The notes under the pieces: model-generated
Seen by the model: the letters and a program-made list of their open reading frames with translations, nothing else
What the model was told of the DNA's origin: nothing
Databases searched by the model: none
Part shown: piece by piece, positions 1 through 10,416 of the stretch
How positions within the stretch are numbered: position 1 is the first letter of the stretch
Layout of the letters: each line of letters begins with the position of its first letter
Assembly (NCBI GenBank): GCA_023634235.1
Contig: JAMKCF010000001.1
Coordinates: forward strand, 34,028,772-34,092,771
Source: Pisaster brevispinus
Taxonomy: Eukaryota; Echinodermata; Asteroidea; Forcipulatida; Asteriidae
Length of the DNA stretch: 64,000 nt
Reading direction: 5' to 3'
Translations under genes and position numbers: made by a program

Positions 1-21
1 AGATTAAAAACTCATCATTAC

Positions 22-939
22 CTTTCTCTTTCTGCCAGTAACTGGAGGAGGAGTAGGGCAGCTTTCTGGAGATGAAGGTGGGCCAAATTTACCCACAAGC
101 TCCCTAAGTGACTCCATACTGTCACAGACAAGCTCAAACTCTCCCAGAATTGGCAAAACTTCAACATGTGGTTTGCATGGAGAGGAAAGTGGGATGGCTG
201 CTTCTGCTTCAGCATTACCCTCAAGTGTGTCTAGTGGGTTCTTCACGAGCTCATCTGAAGTCTCCATGGGGGTTACTTCAGGGTCATCATCAGGGTTGAC
301 TTTACTGGGTGTTTCCACAGATTGGCTGCACTTGTTAGTAGAAACATTCATTGGGTCACCCTCCATAGTCACTGTTTCTGATCTCCCCTCGGGATTAGTG
401 GAAGGGCAATTAGTTATATTGCTTTCAGTGCTTTGATTGACTGTTCCATTGGCCATTGAGGGGTTGTTCTTTGCAGTATCTTCAACAATTTCCTGATGTC
501 CACCAGTTGAAGATGTGGCACCTTTCTTAGGGATGCCATGTTCCGATGGTGATGGACTAGTCACTGACACTTCACCATTGCATATTGGTTGGATTTCGTC
601 TGTCTTCGATGTTTCAGATTGTTGCAGCTGCTTTTTACGATTCTCCACATCCTTTCCATCCAATGACTTATTCTTACAAATCCCGTCTTCATCATCAGTT
701 TTATCCTCGTCTCCATTGTCCTCGTCTCCAGAGACGATCGTTGACGGAGCTTTCTCCGACTCTTCCTCAGTGTCCATTGCCTCTGCGACTGTCCTGGATG
801 TTGTTGGTTGGTCTACCTGACTGTCTGTCTCGTCTGTTTCATCCTCCAGTTCTGTACACTCACTTGTGACGTCTTCAGAACCAGTACTTGATATCACACT
901 TTCAGCATAGGACCCAAAATGAACAGTTGGGGTCAACCT
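22..939 (-). CDS. BRD10: BRD10-like exon 9: acidic Ser/Thr-rich region
   Basis: 306 codons in phase 0, between acceptor AAACAG|AGG and donor AAAG|GTAATG. It is rich in Ser, Thr, Glu, Asp and Pro with no recognisable fold, and ends in the basic stretch GRKRK, which could be a nuclear localisation signal. The reading frame joins exactly to the 1660-1803 exon (LRQ|RLTP). A run of acidic residues sits near its start (ELEDETDETD). It is the last exon in the window; the donor shows that more exons follow to the left. Confidence 0.85.
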
Positions 940-3900
940 CTGTTTGAATAGAATAAAAAAAAGTAGTCAATTTTAAGATCTGCCGCTGCATTGGTAATGA
1001 TCAATGCCCACTTTCATGGCTCATAAGTGAACAATTGAGCCTTTGGTAGCAGAAAAAATGAATGCTTACTGTACAGGTTAGCTAGGAATTCTTGCTTCAG
1101 TACCAAACACAGCAAGGGAAGAAATGTTGTGCTAACCTATTATAAGGGCTGTGTGGTCATGATCAAAGCAGGCCTGTGGCTGTCACATGGAATTATGAAC
1201 TCTCACCCAGTCACAGCATGCTCAACCGCACTCTCCATAGATATGATACGGAGGGAGGCACGTGTGTGCAGTACCTGGGTGAGAGTTCATAATTCCATGT
1301 ACAGTCACAGGCCTGCTTTGTCCATGATGACACAGCCCATGTAAGTGGACAAAATTGTTGCTGTACATCTAAGCGCCAAAATCTGCGGTAAGCAGAGCCA
1401 AGATATTGGGGCCAAGAAGTAAATGTAGAAAGCCATACTGTGCAATCTGGAGCATTCTTGATGGTTTTATCTGGATGACTTTGTGAATCGGAATTGGATC
1501 TGAAGTTGCCCCCCAACCCCCAACCCCCCCCCATAAAAAAAAAATCTAAATGAATGAATAAAAATGCAAATAGTTTAACATATCACCTGAAACCTATAGT
1601 ATCAGCCTGATATGCTAGCTGATACATGGGGAGAACCCCCAATTGTCAACAATATGTACCTGTCTAAGCCTGCTTGGTCTTGCCCGAGGTGTTTCCACAG
1701 CAACAGATTTTGGTTTAGTGGTTATCTTTTTGGATTTAGGAGTTTTCCGCTGCTTGATTGGTGTTGGTATCTCATCTTTGGCATTGGCTTCCATCTCCGC
1801 TTCCTGTGTTAGCAATGGAAATAAAATCTGAATTATTTACGATTAGAAAAGATAAAATGAAACTAACTTGTAGATACAAGCACCACCCTTCATGTGGATA
1901 AACTCAGTATTAGTTATATGTTTCCACATGCAGTAGGACAAGAATTTTCCAACGTATTCAACTTTAGAGAAGTGTTTATCTCATTTTTAATTTCATTTCA
2001 TTTTATGATATTTATTAATTCTGGTTATGAAGCCATGCATTCTCAGAAAAGTGAACTTGATCACTTTACTAGCCAAGAATCCCATGGAGAGAAGACAAAG
2101 CAGGAAGTTTCAGTTTTAGATGTGGGAGACAAAACCGAAGAGAATTATTCTACTGGAAACTCATGCAATCAGGTAGGGACTGAAAACCCAATCCACATAA
2201 TGCCCCCAGAGTGATTCGAACCAGGGTCCTAGAGGTGGAAGGCGAGGAAAGATACCACTTTGACAAACTGGCTGCCTCATATTAAACTCAGTCAGAGATT
2301 TAAAGTGGTATATTTTGGGGCTTAATATATGGTTTAAGATTAATAAAGGATAACACTTTTTATTTTTATGAGTTTGGTATGAGTTATTACCTTTTAATTT
2401 AATTTTAAAAATTTGTTTTGTCCATTTTGATATCACCTGGTGGCGCTCTTTCATGACGTAGAATGAGGCAGCGCATGACACTAGACACGCAGTGACAATG
2501 CACATTCCTGACCATTTAGCCTTGGTGTGTTTTACTGCAGCCAAAGTACGGCGTATTCTGTACTACTTGGACTGGTTTCCCAGTTTTTTTTACTTAGCAT
2601 ATAAGTGTTAAGCAATATATTTAAGTATGTAATTTGTTTTAGCCTTCAAGAAAGACTCTGCTTAGGGTTGAAACGTCAGGCCATTAACTACTTTTTTTTG
2701 CAATTTTTTCTGTTTAACAGCTTTATGAAATTCAGCCCATGTCAGCACATAAATAAGAAGCAAAGTTTTGACCTGATCAATAAAAGTCATTGATGTACCT
2801 TTTCTTTCTTGGTCTTTTTCAGTAGGTCCGGATACTTTTTCTGACGATATATTCTCAAATCTGCTCCACAGAATTGAGGGAAGTGAATGTAGGAGTTAGA
2901 TTCTCCATCGATGCCTAGAATGATTGGTCGTTGTTCATCTGCTGGTTGAGACAGGACGCAGCGTCTCACTACCATTTGAGTTTCCTATGTCAGTGACAGT
3001 ATGGAAAACAATTAAATAGAGGTCCAAGGTTCAAATCCTGCTGTAGTCAATTTTTCTTTGTTTAACCCCAAATTCATAAAAAGTTACCCAGTCAGTTTCC
3101 CTTGTGGTCTATTACTTGGTATTTAAAATAAAATTGCATCCCCGTAAGGTGATCCCTCTCCTGCCGCTTCCCAGGTGTTACCGTAAACTTGGGTGTGGTC
3201 CCTGGCAACACGGCAGTTACCATGGTTACAGGTTGAATGGCTTCTGACTGAAACCCGAACTATGATATTGACAAAATAAGGAGACCACTAGCATAAGGGC
3301 TAGATGGCTCAGTTGGTAGAGCGCTGACACAATAATCCAGAGGTTGCAGGATCAAAATCTGTTCTAGTAAACTTTTCTATGTTTAATCCCAAATAAAATT
3401 TATTAAATGGAACAACTGCGTCGGGGATAAAGAATAATATCTGTTAGTTGTTCCCTACACCAATGCATGACAAGCACTGTATACTCAGCACCCCCTCCTC
3501 TCCCCGGAGTCCTTGAAACAAAAATCCACAGGCTACTCATGTGGGATTCGCACCAATGATCCCTGCATTCAACAGCAGATAATGTATCTTAACTAGACCA
3601 CTGAGCGTGTCTGGCCAGTTTGAATCATGTTATAAGCAGCAGTTACCACAAACAATCAAATCAAGTTCTTGTTAGCTTAGGGCAACAGTTGGGGGTCCTC
3701 ATAAAAGTTGATCACAAAACATTTAAAACAGTACTTGGATTAAACATTCTGATTAATTATTTGCAAATATCTCCCAATGTAGAAGAGTTAAAGAAGTATG
3801 CTATGTCATAAGTAAACGCTATGTCATACATAAATGCAAATTAATTGTGATGTTCCGAGAGTGGGTACTTCATACACTCGGCACGTAAACACTGAATGTG

Positions 3901-6900
3901 TGTATTTTTTTTAAATTATACCCAGACTCCGCTGAGTGATTTACCAGGATCCTTCCTCACTCTAACGAAATCCAATGCCACTTTGTAAACTCAACACTCA
4001 AACCATTGGGCTCCGATGGTTGTATGTCTGATCCAGTATAAGCCTTTAATTGGTTTACCAGTGCAGTCCTCAGTCTAGCAAAACATGAAGTTAGATTTTG
4101 ATGGTTTGGGCCTGGTTATCTTTAAGATGTTCAACAAAGTTTGAAGCAGAATTTACTTACAAATAGCTGATCACACAGTCCTTTGAGGATCCAGACTCTC
4201 TCATAATACGTCAACTCATGAAACTGAACTCTATCTAACGGAAAACTGGATCCCAGCACTTCGAAAAACCTCTCCGGTACTCCAATCTTTTCATAAACTT
4301 TTGTAGGGTCAGCGAGCTTATCCAGCACGACGTACCAGCCACGAACCCACTCTCTCAGACGAGCTTCCCAAACTTTGTATGGCATGGGTGGTTTCTTGGC
4401 TAGTCTAATTGGGATCAAACAGATTTAAGTGTTAAAGGTATTATACAGAATTGGTAAGGATGAAAAACATTATTGTTTAAATTTAGTCTGAAAGCTTACT
4501 GATTTGTCTGTGATTTATTCTCTTTGAAATGAAGTCATATTTGAGAAAAATGTGTCTGAAACCTATAAAAAAAAATGCAACAGCTGATTTCGGTTGTTGC
4601 AACCCAAATTAAGGTCAAGGTGTTTACATGCTGAAAATTGTACATGGTTTTTAACATTTTCTCCTGACTCACACAATGGATTAAGCCCAAATTTTCACAG
4701 GTTTGTTATTTCATGTATATGGTTGATCCCACAAAACATGAACACTGTCTGTGACTATTTTGTCAGATCTTCCAATCCTGTATAATACCTTTAAAGTTTA
4801 GCCTCCCTTTAAACAAGATTATTTTACTGGGCCCAATAAAAAAAACTTGCTGTTTCCTGTAACCCAACATACCGTTTAAAAACCTGCCGGTGTCATTGGG
4901 GATTTTGCCCCCCGGTGTGTGTGTGTAACCCATACGGTAAGTCAACATGGGCTGAAGGAAGTTGTGTCAAAAGAGGGTGCTATCAGATTCAGAAGAAATT
5001 TCTACACAATTCGCCGTATGAGGGGCTGCAACACCGGTTTATCAATATTTTGAAAAAGCTTCCTGACCGAAGGCATGTTGTACTACTGCACTTAAATATT
5101 TCATCAAATCTGACTGCATGAAAATGTAAGAATCCCATATCCCATCCTGGTTATCTTTAAGTTATTTCTGTGTGCACATGTAACGGTGTAAGCTAAGATT
5201 CAGACTACATTCGTTACACATGGGTCCCCCTACTACCAACGCTCTTTTTTTCCCAGCATGGAGGAAAGTTTGTTTCAAGGCCCTCTATCCTGACTTGTTT
5301 TCACATTTATTTCGAGATGCAATACTGGCGACATTTCATAGGTTTTTTCTGTAATAAGAAGACACATTGGGGCTAAAATTTGGTATTAATAGTTTCTGTC
5401 TACTTTTATAAGATGGAATTGCAGTGTTGCAAATAGTTTAAGTTGAAGGGAAGGGGGATGGAGGAAGTCTTGATCTGACCTTGTTCTCTGATACGGTGTG
5501 CTGAGAAGTGTAGTAAAGATTCTTCGTAGTATCATACTCTCCATTGGTAACGCAAAGGAACGTTCTAGCTCAAAGAAACTAATTTCATCTAACTCCAAGA
5601 CGGTCTGACATAGATTTAGAAAATGACCAATTGCTGGGATCTGGAACAAAGACAAGAATTACAAATATTAATAATAATAGGCATTTACCAAACAGTTTGG
5701 TGTTGAGTCACATGAGTGACCTTAGTGTGGATGATAGTGGCGGATTGGAGGTTTCCTATGGGCAAGTTGACCTAGGGTAGGGCAGGCCTGGCATTGCACA
5801 GAAGTCACAGGTTAGCAGGGACTTTTTGCTTGTAAGTGTGCGTACTCCTCGTTACGAGCTGGTAGGAGGAATTAGTAAGAGGGTTAAAACCTTTTAGTAA
5901 GTGATGTTTTAAGCTTTGCATAGTGTAGATCATAAGAAAAACTATAGTAGTAAACTTGCAGGTGCAACCATGTATGAAACTCTTTTGGGAGGAGTGTTGG
6001 TTCAGAAAAGAGCTGGTGTGGTCTGGATGTTTTAGACAGTATACTCTGCTCGTCTTCAGGAGAATGCTGGACTGCTGATGATGCTGAGGTTTAAGATGCT
6101 GATGATGCTGGAGGGATGCACAGTTGGGCGGGAAGAGTCCAAGCTGTTCTTGACCAGTGATGCGTGGGAGAAGGTTGCTTGCTGGATGTGTGTGCTCTGG
6201 AGTTTTATACATGGTTGAATCCACCAAAGTTAACTTCAATAGTTTTTCTTAAGATCCACACCATGCAAAGCTTCAACCAAGAAAATGAGTCTTGTACAAA
6301 CCTCCCAGAGTGACTTCATATTGGTCCAGTTTGGTTCTCCAATCAAATGTTTATCCCATTCCAATAAATCATTTCTCTCTTTGATGATCTCATCTCGTCT
6401 GTCGACAATCTTCTGCCTCTTGTCCTCTCTCTCCTTCTGTTCTAGCTCTCGTCCAATGTGGAAGGCAAGAGGAGTCGCTGAGGCTTTCTCTATAGCTCGA
6501 GCAGCTAGTCTGGTGCAGGAACGACGGAGGCGACCTTTACATATCAAACAAATTCAAAATAAAAGTGCAATTTAATGTTTCATTCAAACCCTTCCTTAGG
6601 CATTTTTTTACCCACAGGTGCTTTTAATCCTCCTCTCCTATGTCACTCTACACCAAATTGTTTGGACTAGGATAAGATTGGACTGCCTGACTCAGTGATA
6701 AGAAAATGCTATTTGGACCACACTCTAATGCCATTTTTTGTTTGTCCGAGAACTGCCTGATTTTAGCTCACTAAAATCATCAGTCGACATGCATGCACGG
6801 GTACAGTGTTTAAGTCCGTGTTGCGATGGGATTGTAGCCTGCCAATGACCAAAAGTTAGAATAACTTAACTCTTACAAAATACTGGTGTTTACTTGTGAA

Positions 6901-9900
6901 TTCACATGAATAATATTTATAGGACGAATTAACGATCTGGTTTTGACTTACCAGATGACAGTTCTATAGTATTTGGGCAGCCATCGTTGTATTTGCCTCG
7001 AGATGTCACATACAGGGTGGTCTTTTCCTGAAGGGGTCTGTTGAAGCAAATAAGAGATAATGTAAACAGTACACAAAACTCACTCTACCACTCTACCATT
7101 CTACCATTCTACCACCCAGTTTAGTTTGTTCCTCTTTTGTATGGAATGCTTTCAAGTTGAGGTTAGAGACCACTCAGAGTAGAATGATTTAAAGAGTGAA
7201 ACATCGTGCCTTGATGTTTTCTTTACACCTGTTTATCTGTTTACCTGTTTACACCTTGCCATCCAGGGCCCAATTTCATAGAGCTGCTTAAGCACAGAAA
7301 GTAACTCAGCACAACAAAATTAGGCTTACCATAATAAGGTTACCACCCAAACCATCATGTCAATTGTACAATTTTTTACTGGTATCGCTCATTTGTGCTA
7401 AGCAGAAAACTATTCAGGAAAAAATATTTTTCTGCTTAAGCAGCCCAATCTATTGGGCCCAAAGCCCCAAAGAGAATGCTCATTTCTCACTGTCACGTCC
7501 ATTTGTGATAAAAATCCAACATACAAGGGACTTCTCCTTTTTCCCTTGTCCAGCAGACAACAAAGCGAAAGATTCTGACTAGCCCACCACTGTTTCAAAC
7601 CCCATCCTCTGTGCATGTGATAAAGAAAATTGGGCACTTTCTGATGCAGCTTAAATTCCATGGGGTGTCGTGGCCGAGCGGATAAGAGCATCGGACTCAA
7701 GTTCTGGTGGTTAAGTTATCGGTATGTGGGTTCGAATCCCGGTCGTGGCACTTGTGTCCTTGAGCAAGACACTTAACCATAATTGCTTCTCTCCACCCAG
7801 GGGTAAAATGGGTACCTGTGAGGGCAGAGATGGTTTATGTGAATGATTAGCTTGGAGCGCGGTAAACTCGCAGCACCGGCTGTATACTCCCCAGGGAGCT
7901 GAGTTGGTTTAAGGAATGAAATATATGGCCCAGTGACCAGGGGTAATAATGTCAGAAGTGCTTTGATACGCCCCTCGGGCTGTGATAAAGCGCTATATAA
8001 GAATCGATTATTATTATTATGGAGCTTATACATCGACCTCTGAAAAAAAAAACCTTAGATTTTCCGGTGCTGAGGCTTACATTCCGGGCAGCATTGGTTC
8101 CAAAATTACGGTACATGCACCTTATCATCTTGTTGAAATGACAACTCCAACATGATACTATTTTGTTGTCAATACAGACAGGTTCTACGGAGCGCTTACC
8201 TTGACAGCAAGGCTAGTTTCTGCTCAAAGACGCACTCTAGGGTCTGAGCGTATTTAGAGATCTGGTGTTTCATTCCGTTGTAACGATAACAATTCTCAAG
8301 CATCTGTCGCATGTCAGTTGCAAACTCTGTGATGCTTACGTACTCTTTGTTAAGAAACTTGGATTCGACTGAAAGGAAAGAGTGTTGGGAAATGTTAAGA
8401 TCAAAAACTGTCACACATCAAAGTCTTAAAGGCATATACTGAATCAGGCCTGAAATTTTATTCTTTTAGAGGGCAAGATCTGAAAGTCTATGGGAAAATT
8501 TTGAAGGGGCGCTACAGCCAAAACCACGGGCAACAGAGGCCATGGCCTCCGCCAGGCCTGCACCCAGTAATCCACCGCCCGCCCAAACGTACTGACCTAG
8601 ATTAGTATCATTGGGAATGATTTCAAAGACTTTTATCTCTTGATGAGTTGTAACAATTGTTACAAGTGATTTGTAATGTGACATCACTCTTATAGCAATT
8701 CAGATTGATCTATTGGCTAACTCATCTCAACATCAATCTACATGTAAGCTCTTTGTGAAACTGATCAAGAGCTTGATATCACAAAGCCCTAAGACTCATC
8801 TTGAGATGAGTCATCAATGTTGCCATGGTGATTTGTATTGTGACATCACTTGTGCTTAGAAATTCAGATTGATACACATCTATAAAGATCTATTGTTAGC
8901 TCTTAATGGATTAATGACAACATTGTAGGGGGCGATTAGGATTTCAAAGCCATTTTAACCCTTTAGAGACCAATCATGTTTGGTGCTGCAAGCAGATTTA
9001 CCAAAATGTCCGTAGTAACCATGAACAGCTGCACTTTTAAACCAAAACAATCAAAGTAAAGGTCGTTTCCTGAGTTGACGTTTCCCAATGTTTCCAATAT
9101 TATCCGAGTACAAAGATACATACTCAAACAATATTTATAAAAACAATAGCAAGTTTGTGTAACTTAGAACTTTTTATCTAGACATTACTACTGAAAGAAT
9201 TTGGTCACAAATTAACACCATTAGTAACAGGTGCAAGACTGTAAGTATTATGAATATAGAGAAATTAATAATCTCTAAAAGGTTAATGACTTTATCTTCT
9301 TTGCTTACTTTTCCTAAGCCACATAGGATGTTTAATCCTCTCCTCATAATCCCATAGGGATTTAGTATCCACTTGATCCAGGAACGGCCAGACAAAGGAT
9401 TTGCACTTATCCCCAAATATCCCAGTCAAGATCCGATAAGCCTGCATAAGCTCATCAGATAGATCAGGGACAAAAACTAATGTGTTTCCTCGTGATTTGG
9501 CCATTGTCTTCTGACTTGCTGTTGACTTTGAGTCCAGGGAACTTTGCTCAATTTTTGAAGGCGTTGGAACTTGAGGACTCGTTGACTCGAGGTCAATAAG
9601 AGGTGAATACTGGGCGTTTCCTTCCGACTTGGCCGAACTTGGACTAGACTTAGGCCCCTGTGACGTGCTTGGCTGAACATCAGCATCTCTGTTTAAACTA
9701 GAACCTGATTTATCACTTATATCTGTTAGAACGTTGATCTTCTCATCATGTGATGCTATTTCAGTTCGATCTCCAACTTCTGTATTTGATGAGCATAATG
9801 AAGTTGATGTCATCTCTGTAGATGGCTCATTCTTTGGTATAATTTTGTCGCCAACTACATGTACACTTGACGTTTCATCAGGCTTTGTCTCATCTTGTGG

Positions 9901-10416
9901 AATGTTCAACAGTTTTGTTTCGGATTTAACTTTGGAACTCAAAGACTCGGGAGAATAAGGCCTTTTTGCACTTGAAGGTTCTGCGCTATTTCGCTGGTTG
10001 TGATGATTGCTGAATGAATTATGAGCTGAACTTAGCTCATTCGGAGATAATCTATCTGAGCATGAGGTCTTTATTGCAGAAGATCCATCGCCACGGTTCT
10101 TAACCCCAGATACATGATGTATTGCTGTCTCATTCACAGCGCCACCTCCATCATCAGGAATGTGTGAGTGTTTGGACTCTGATTGAGTCAGATTTTGTTC
10201 AATGTTTTTATTCATCTCAAGCAGATGATTAACCTTATTGCTCTGATTAGAGAGTTTCCTTGCGGCACTTTCAGTCAAGTCTGAGATCAGGGATTCAGGT
10301 ACAGCATCCTTCACAGACACTTCATCATCTAACGAGGAACATTGTCCATGGTTACCTGATTGCTTCAAGGCACCATTCACTAGAACTGGATTGTGATCTG
10401 AATTACAGCGATCCAT
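22..10416 (-). CDS. BRD10: BRD10/KIAA2026-like bromodomain protein gene (5' nine coding exons, runs off left edge)
   Basis: Likely nuclear chromatin reader: the bromodomain should bind acetyl-lysine. Coding exons, in transcript order: 9309-10416, 8200-8368, 6952-7037, 6302-6534, 5480-5640, 4161-4404, 2799-2984, 1660-1803, 22-939. They give 1083 codons before a donor (AAAG|GTAATG) at the window edge, so the C-terminus lies outside. All introns are GT-AG and phases match at every junction. The order is an acidic Ser-rich N-terminus (about 1-320), a bromodomain (about 320-425) with WPF shelf and YN asparagine, a Lys/Glu/Arg-rich helix, then DDT/WHIM-like segments as in CECR2/BAZ-type remodelling subunits, and a Ser/Thr/acidic tail. 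The phrases LLSRPLQEKTTL and ENCYRYNG match what I recall of human KIAA2026. The start at 10416 has an in-frame TAA 18 bases upstream. Family assignment is from memory; CECR2-like is the main alternative. Confidence 0.85.
1146..1338. mobile_element. Fold-back element family D, copy 1
   Basis: A roughly 190-bp palindromic element in a BRD10-like intron. One arm reads GGCTGTGTGGTCATGATCAA and continues through GGAATTATGAACTCTCACCC; the other end carries the reverse complement (CTGGGTGAGAGTTCATAATT, then GGCCTGCTTTG and ACACAGCCC). It has no coding capacity and looks like a non-autonomous DNA element. Other copies are at 16963-17153 and 49463-49687. Confidence 0.75.
1660..1803 (-). CDS. BRD10: BRD10-like exon 8: basic linker
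   Basis: 48 codons, phase 0 at both ends (acceptor ACACAG|GAAG, donor GACAG|GTACAT). The translation starts EAEMEANAKDEIP and then becomes very basic (KQRKTPKSKKITTKPK), ending RPSRLRQ. This may be a nuclear localisation or DNA-contact segment. No folded domain is recognisable. Confidence 0.8.
2799..5640 (-). CDS. BRD10: BRD10-like exons 5-7: DDT/WHIM-like region
   Basis: Three exons: 5480-5640 (IPAIGHFLNLCQTVLELDEI...), 4161-4404 (LAKKPPMPYKVWEARLREWV...) and 2799-2984 (ETQMVVRRCVLSQP...). The first has the alternating helix pattern of a DDT domain. The second ends LTYYERVWILKGLCDQLF, resembling the WHIM1 motif (Leu-x-x-x-x-Lys-Val-x-Ile-Leu-x-x-Leu-Cys). The third contains ILGIDGESNSYIHFPQFCG, like the WHIM Leu-Gly-x-Asp...Tyr-x-x-Phe-Pro element that positions nucleosome linker DNA in ISWI-type partners. 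Junction codons join exactly (AG+A gives Arg between the first two). Domain naming is by motif resemblance only. Confidence 0.75.
3015..3390 (+). mobile_element. tRNA-related SINE family B, copy 1 plus a truncated fragment
   Basis: From about 3149 a 150-bp body (CCGCTTCCCAGGTGTTACCG, then GGCTTCTGACTG) is followed by a tRNA-like stretch at 3300-3375 (AGATGGCTCAGTTGGTAGAG with a box-B-like AGGATCAAAATCTG). The same order recurs inverted at 16145-16375 and 23858-24098. At 3015-3080 there is a second fragment of the tRNA-like 3' part (GGTTCAAATCCTGC, then TTTTTCTTTGTTTAACC). The body lies 5' of the tRNA-like part, the reverse of a usual SINE. Confidence 0.65.
4900..5040 (+). repeat. Interspersed repeat shared with 36.7 kb
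   Basis: The segment with CAACATGGGCTGAAGGAAGT and CAATTCGCCGTATGAGGGGC recurs at 36690-36775 in the same orientation (AACATGGGCTGAAGAAAGTT, then CAATTCGCCGTATGGGGAC). It sits in a BRD10-like intron. The class is unknown. Confidence 0.55.
5930..6066. mobile_element. Fold-back/interspersed element family G, copy 1
   Basis: Shares GTGTGGTCTGGATGTTTTAG, then CAGTATACTCTGCTCGTCTT, and the upstream CTCTTTTGGGAGGAGTGTTG with 31955-32103 and, as a hairpin half, with 42637-42748. The minus-strand translation keeps [11 protein letters not shown] between two copies, which may be a relic of a coding ancestor. It lies in a BRD10-like intron. Confidence 0.6.
6302..6534 (-). CDS. BRD10: BRD10-like exon 4: charged helical linker
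   Basis: 77 codons plus two bases, following the 6952-7037 exon (EKTTLYVTSRGKYNDG...). The translation LAARAIEKASATPLAFHIGR runs into a dense Glu/Lys/Arg stretch (RELEQKEREDKRQKIVDRRD), predicted as a single long helix or coiled coil, and ends NWTNMKSLWE. It joins the bromodomain to the DDT-like part. The short exon 6952-7037 needs the upstream acceptor CAACAG|A; the nearer TTCAG would bring a TGA into frame. Confidence 0.82.
7266..7460. mobile_element. Fold-back element family C, copy 1
   Basis: Imperfect inverted repeat: GGGCCCAATTTCATAGAGCT at the left, TGCTTAAGCAGCCCAATC and TTGGGCCC at the right, with pairing internal arms (AGTAACTCAGCACA against GTGCTAAGCAGAAAA). About 195 bp and non-coding. 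Other copies are at 15605-15796, 15909-16098 and 55554-55796, with half copies near 51860 and 53136. It is the most frequent repeat in the window. Confidence 0.8.
7664..8020 (+). mobile_element. tRNA-Leu-derived SINE family A, copy 1
   Basis: The head is tRNA-Leu-like: GTCGTGGCCGAGCGGATAAG (box A), a CTCAAG anticodon region, GGTTCGAATCCCGG (box B). It is followed by GTCCTTGAGCAAGACACTTA, like the conserved central domain of V-type SINEs, a unique body, and a tail GCGCTATATAAGAATCG ending in (TTA)n. A second copy at 55797-56160 shares the whole length and a third lies inverted at 15391-15603. It is therefore not a functional tRNA gene. Confidence 0.85.
8200..8368 (-). CDS. BRD10: BRD10-like exon 2: second half of bromodomain
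   Basis: 55 codons plus two partial ones (acceptor TTTCAG|TCG, donor TCAAG|GTAAGC). Translation ESKFLNKEYVSITEFATDM, then RQMLENCYRYNG and EQKLALLSR. This gives helices B and C of a bromodomain; the Asn of YN is at the position of the acetyl-lysine-anchoring asparagine and FATDM matches the usual Phe-x-x-Asp. It joins exon 1 through a split Ile codon. Confidence 0.88.
8650..8905. repeat. Palindromic repeat, intron of BRD10-like gene
   Basis: GTGACATCACT and TCAGATTGAT occur on both sides of a core with the pairing parts CTCATCTCAACATCAATCT and AGATGAGTCATCAATGTTG. A related fold-back unit lies at 20580-20716 (TTGTATTGTGACATCA, then TTTGTGAAATCGG). Probable MITE, here possibly two nested or tandem copies. 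Confidence 0.5.
9309..10416 (-). CDS. BRD10: BRD10-like exon 1 (coding): disordered N-terminus and first half of bromodomain
   Basis: 369 codons plus one base from ATG at 10416 to donor GAAAA|GTAAGC. The first 320 or so residues are Ser/Asn/Asp/Lys-rich and disordered in look, with no domain. From about residue 320 the translation becomes VFVPDLSDELMQAYRILTGI, then FVWPFLDQVDTKSLWDYEER: bromodomain helix Z, WPF shelf and ZA loop. The start is supported by an in-frame TAA 18 bases upstream and by a polypyrimidine-AG acceptor in the 5' UTR at 10568. Confidence 0.86.

Noticed and set aside
7664..7752. Possible tRNA-Leu gene
   Set aside because: Acceptor stem does not pair well, and 270 bp downstream is shared with the copy at 55797, so it is the head of a SINE.
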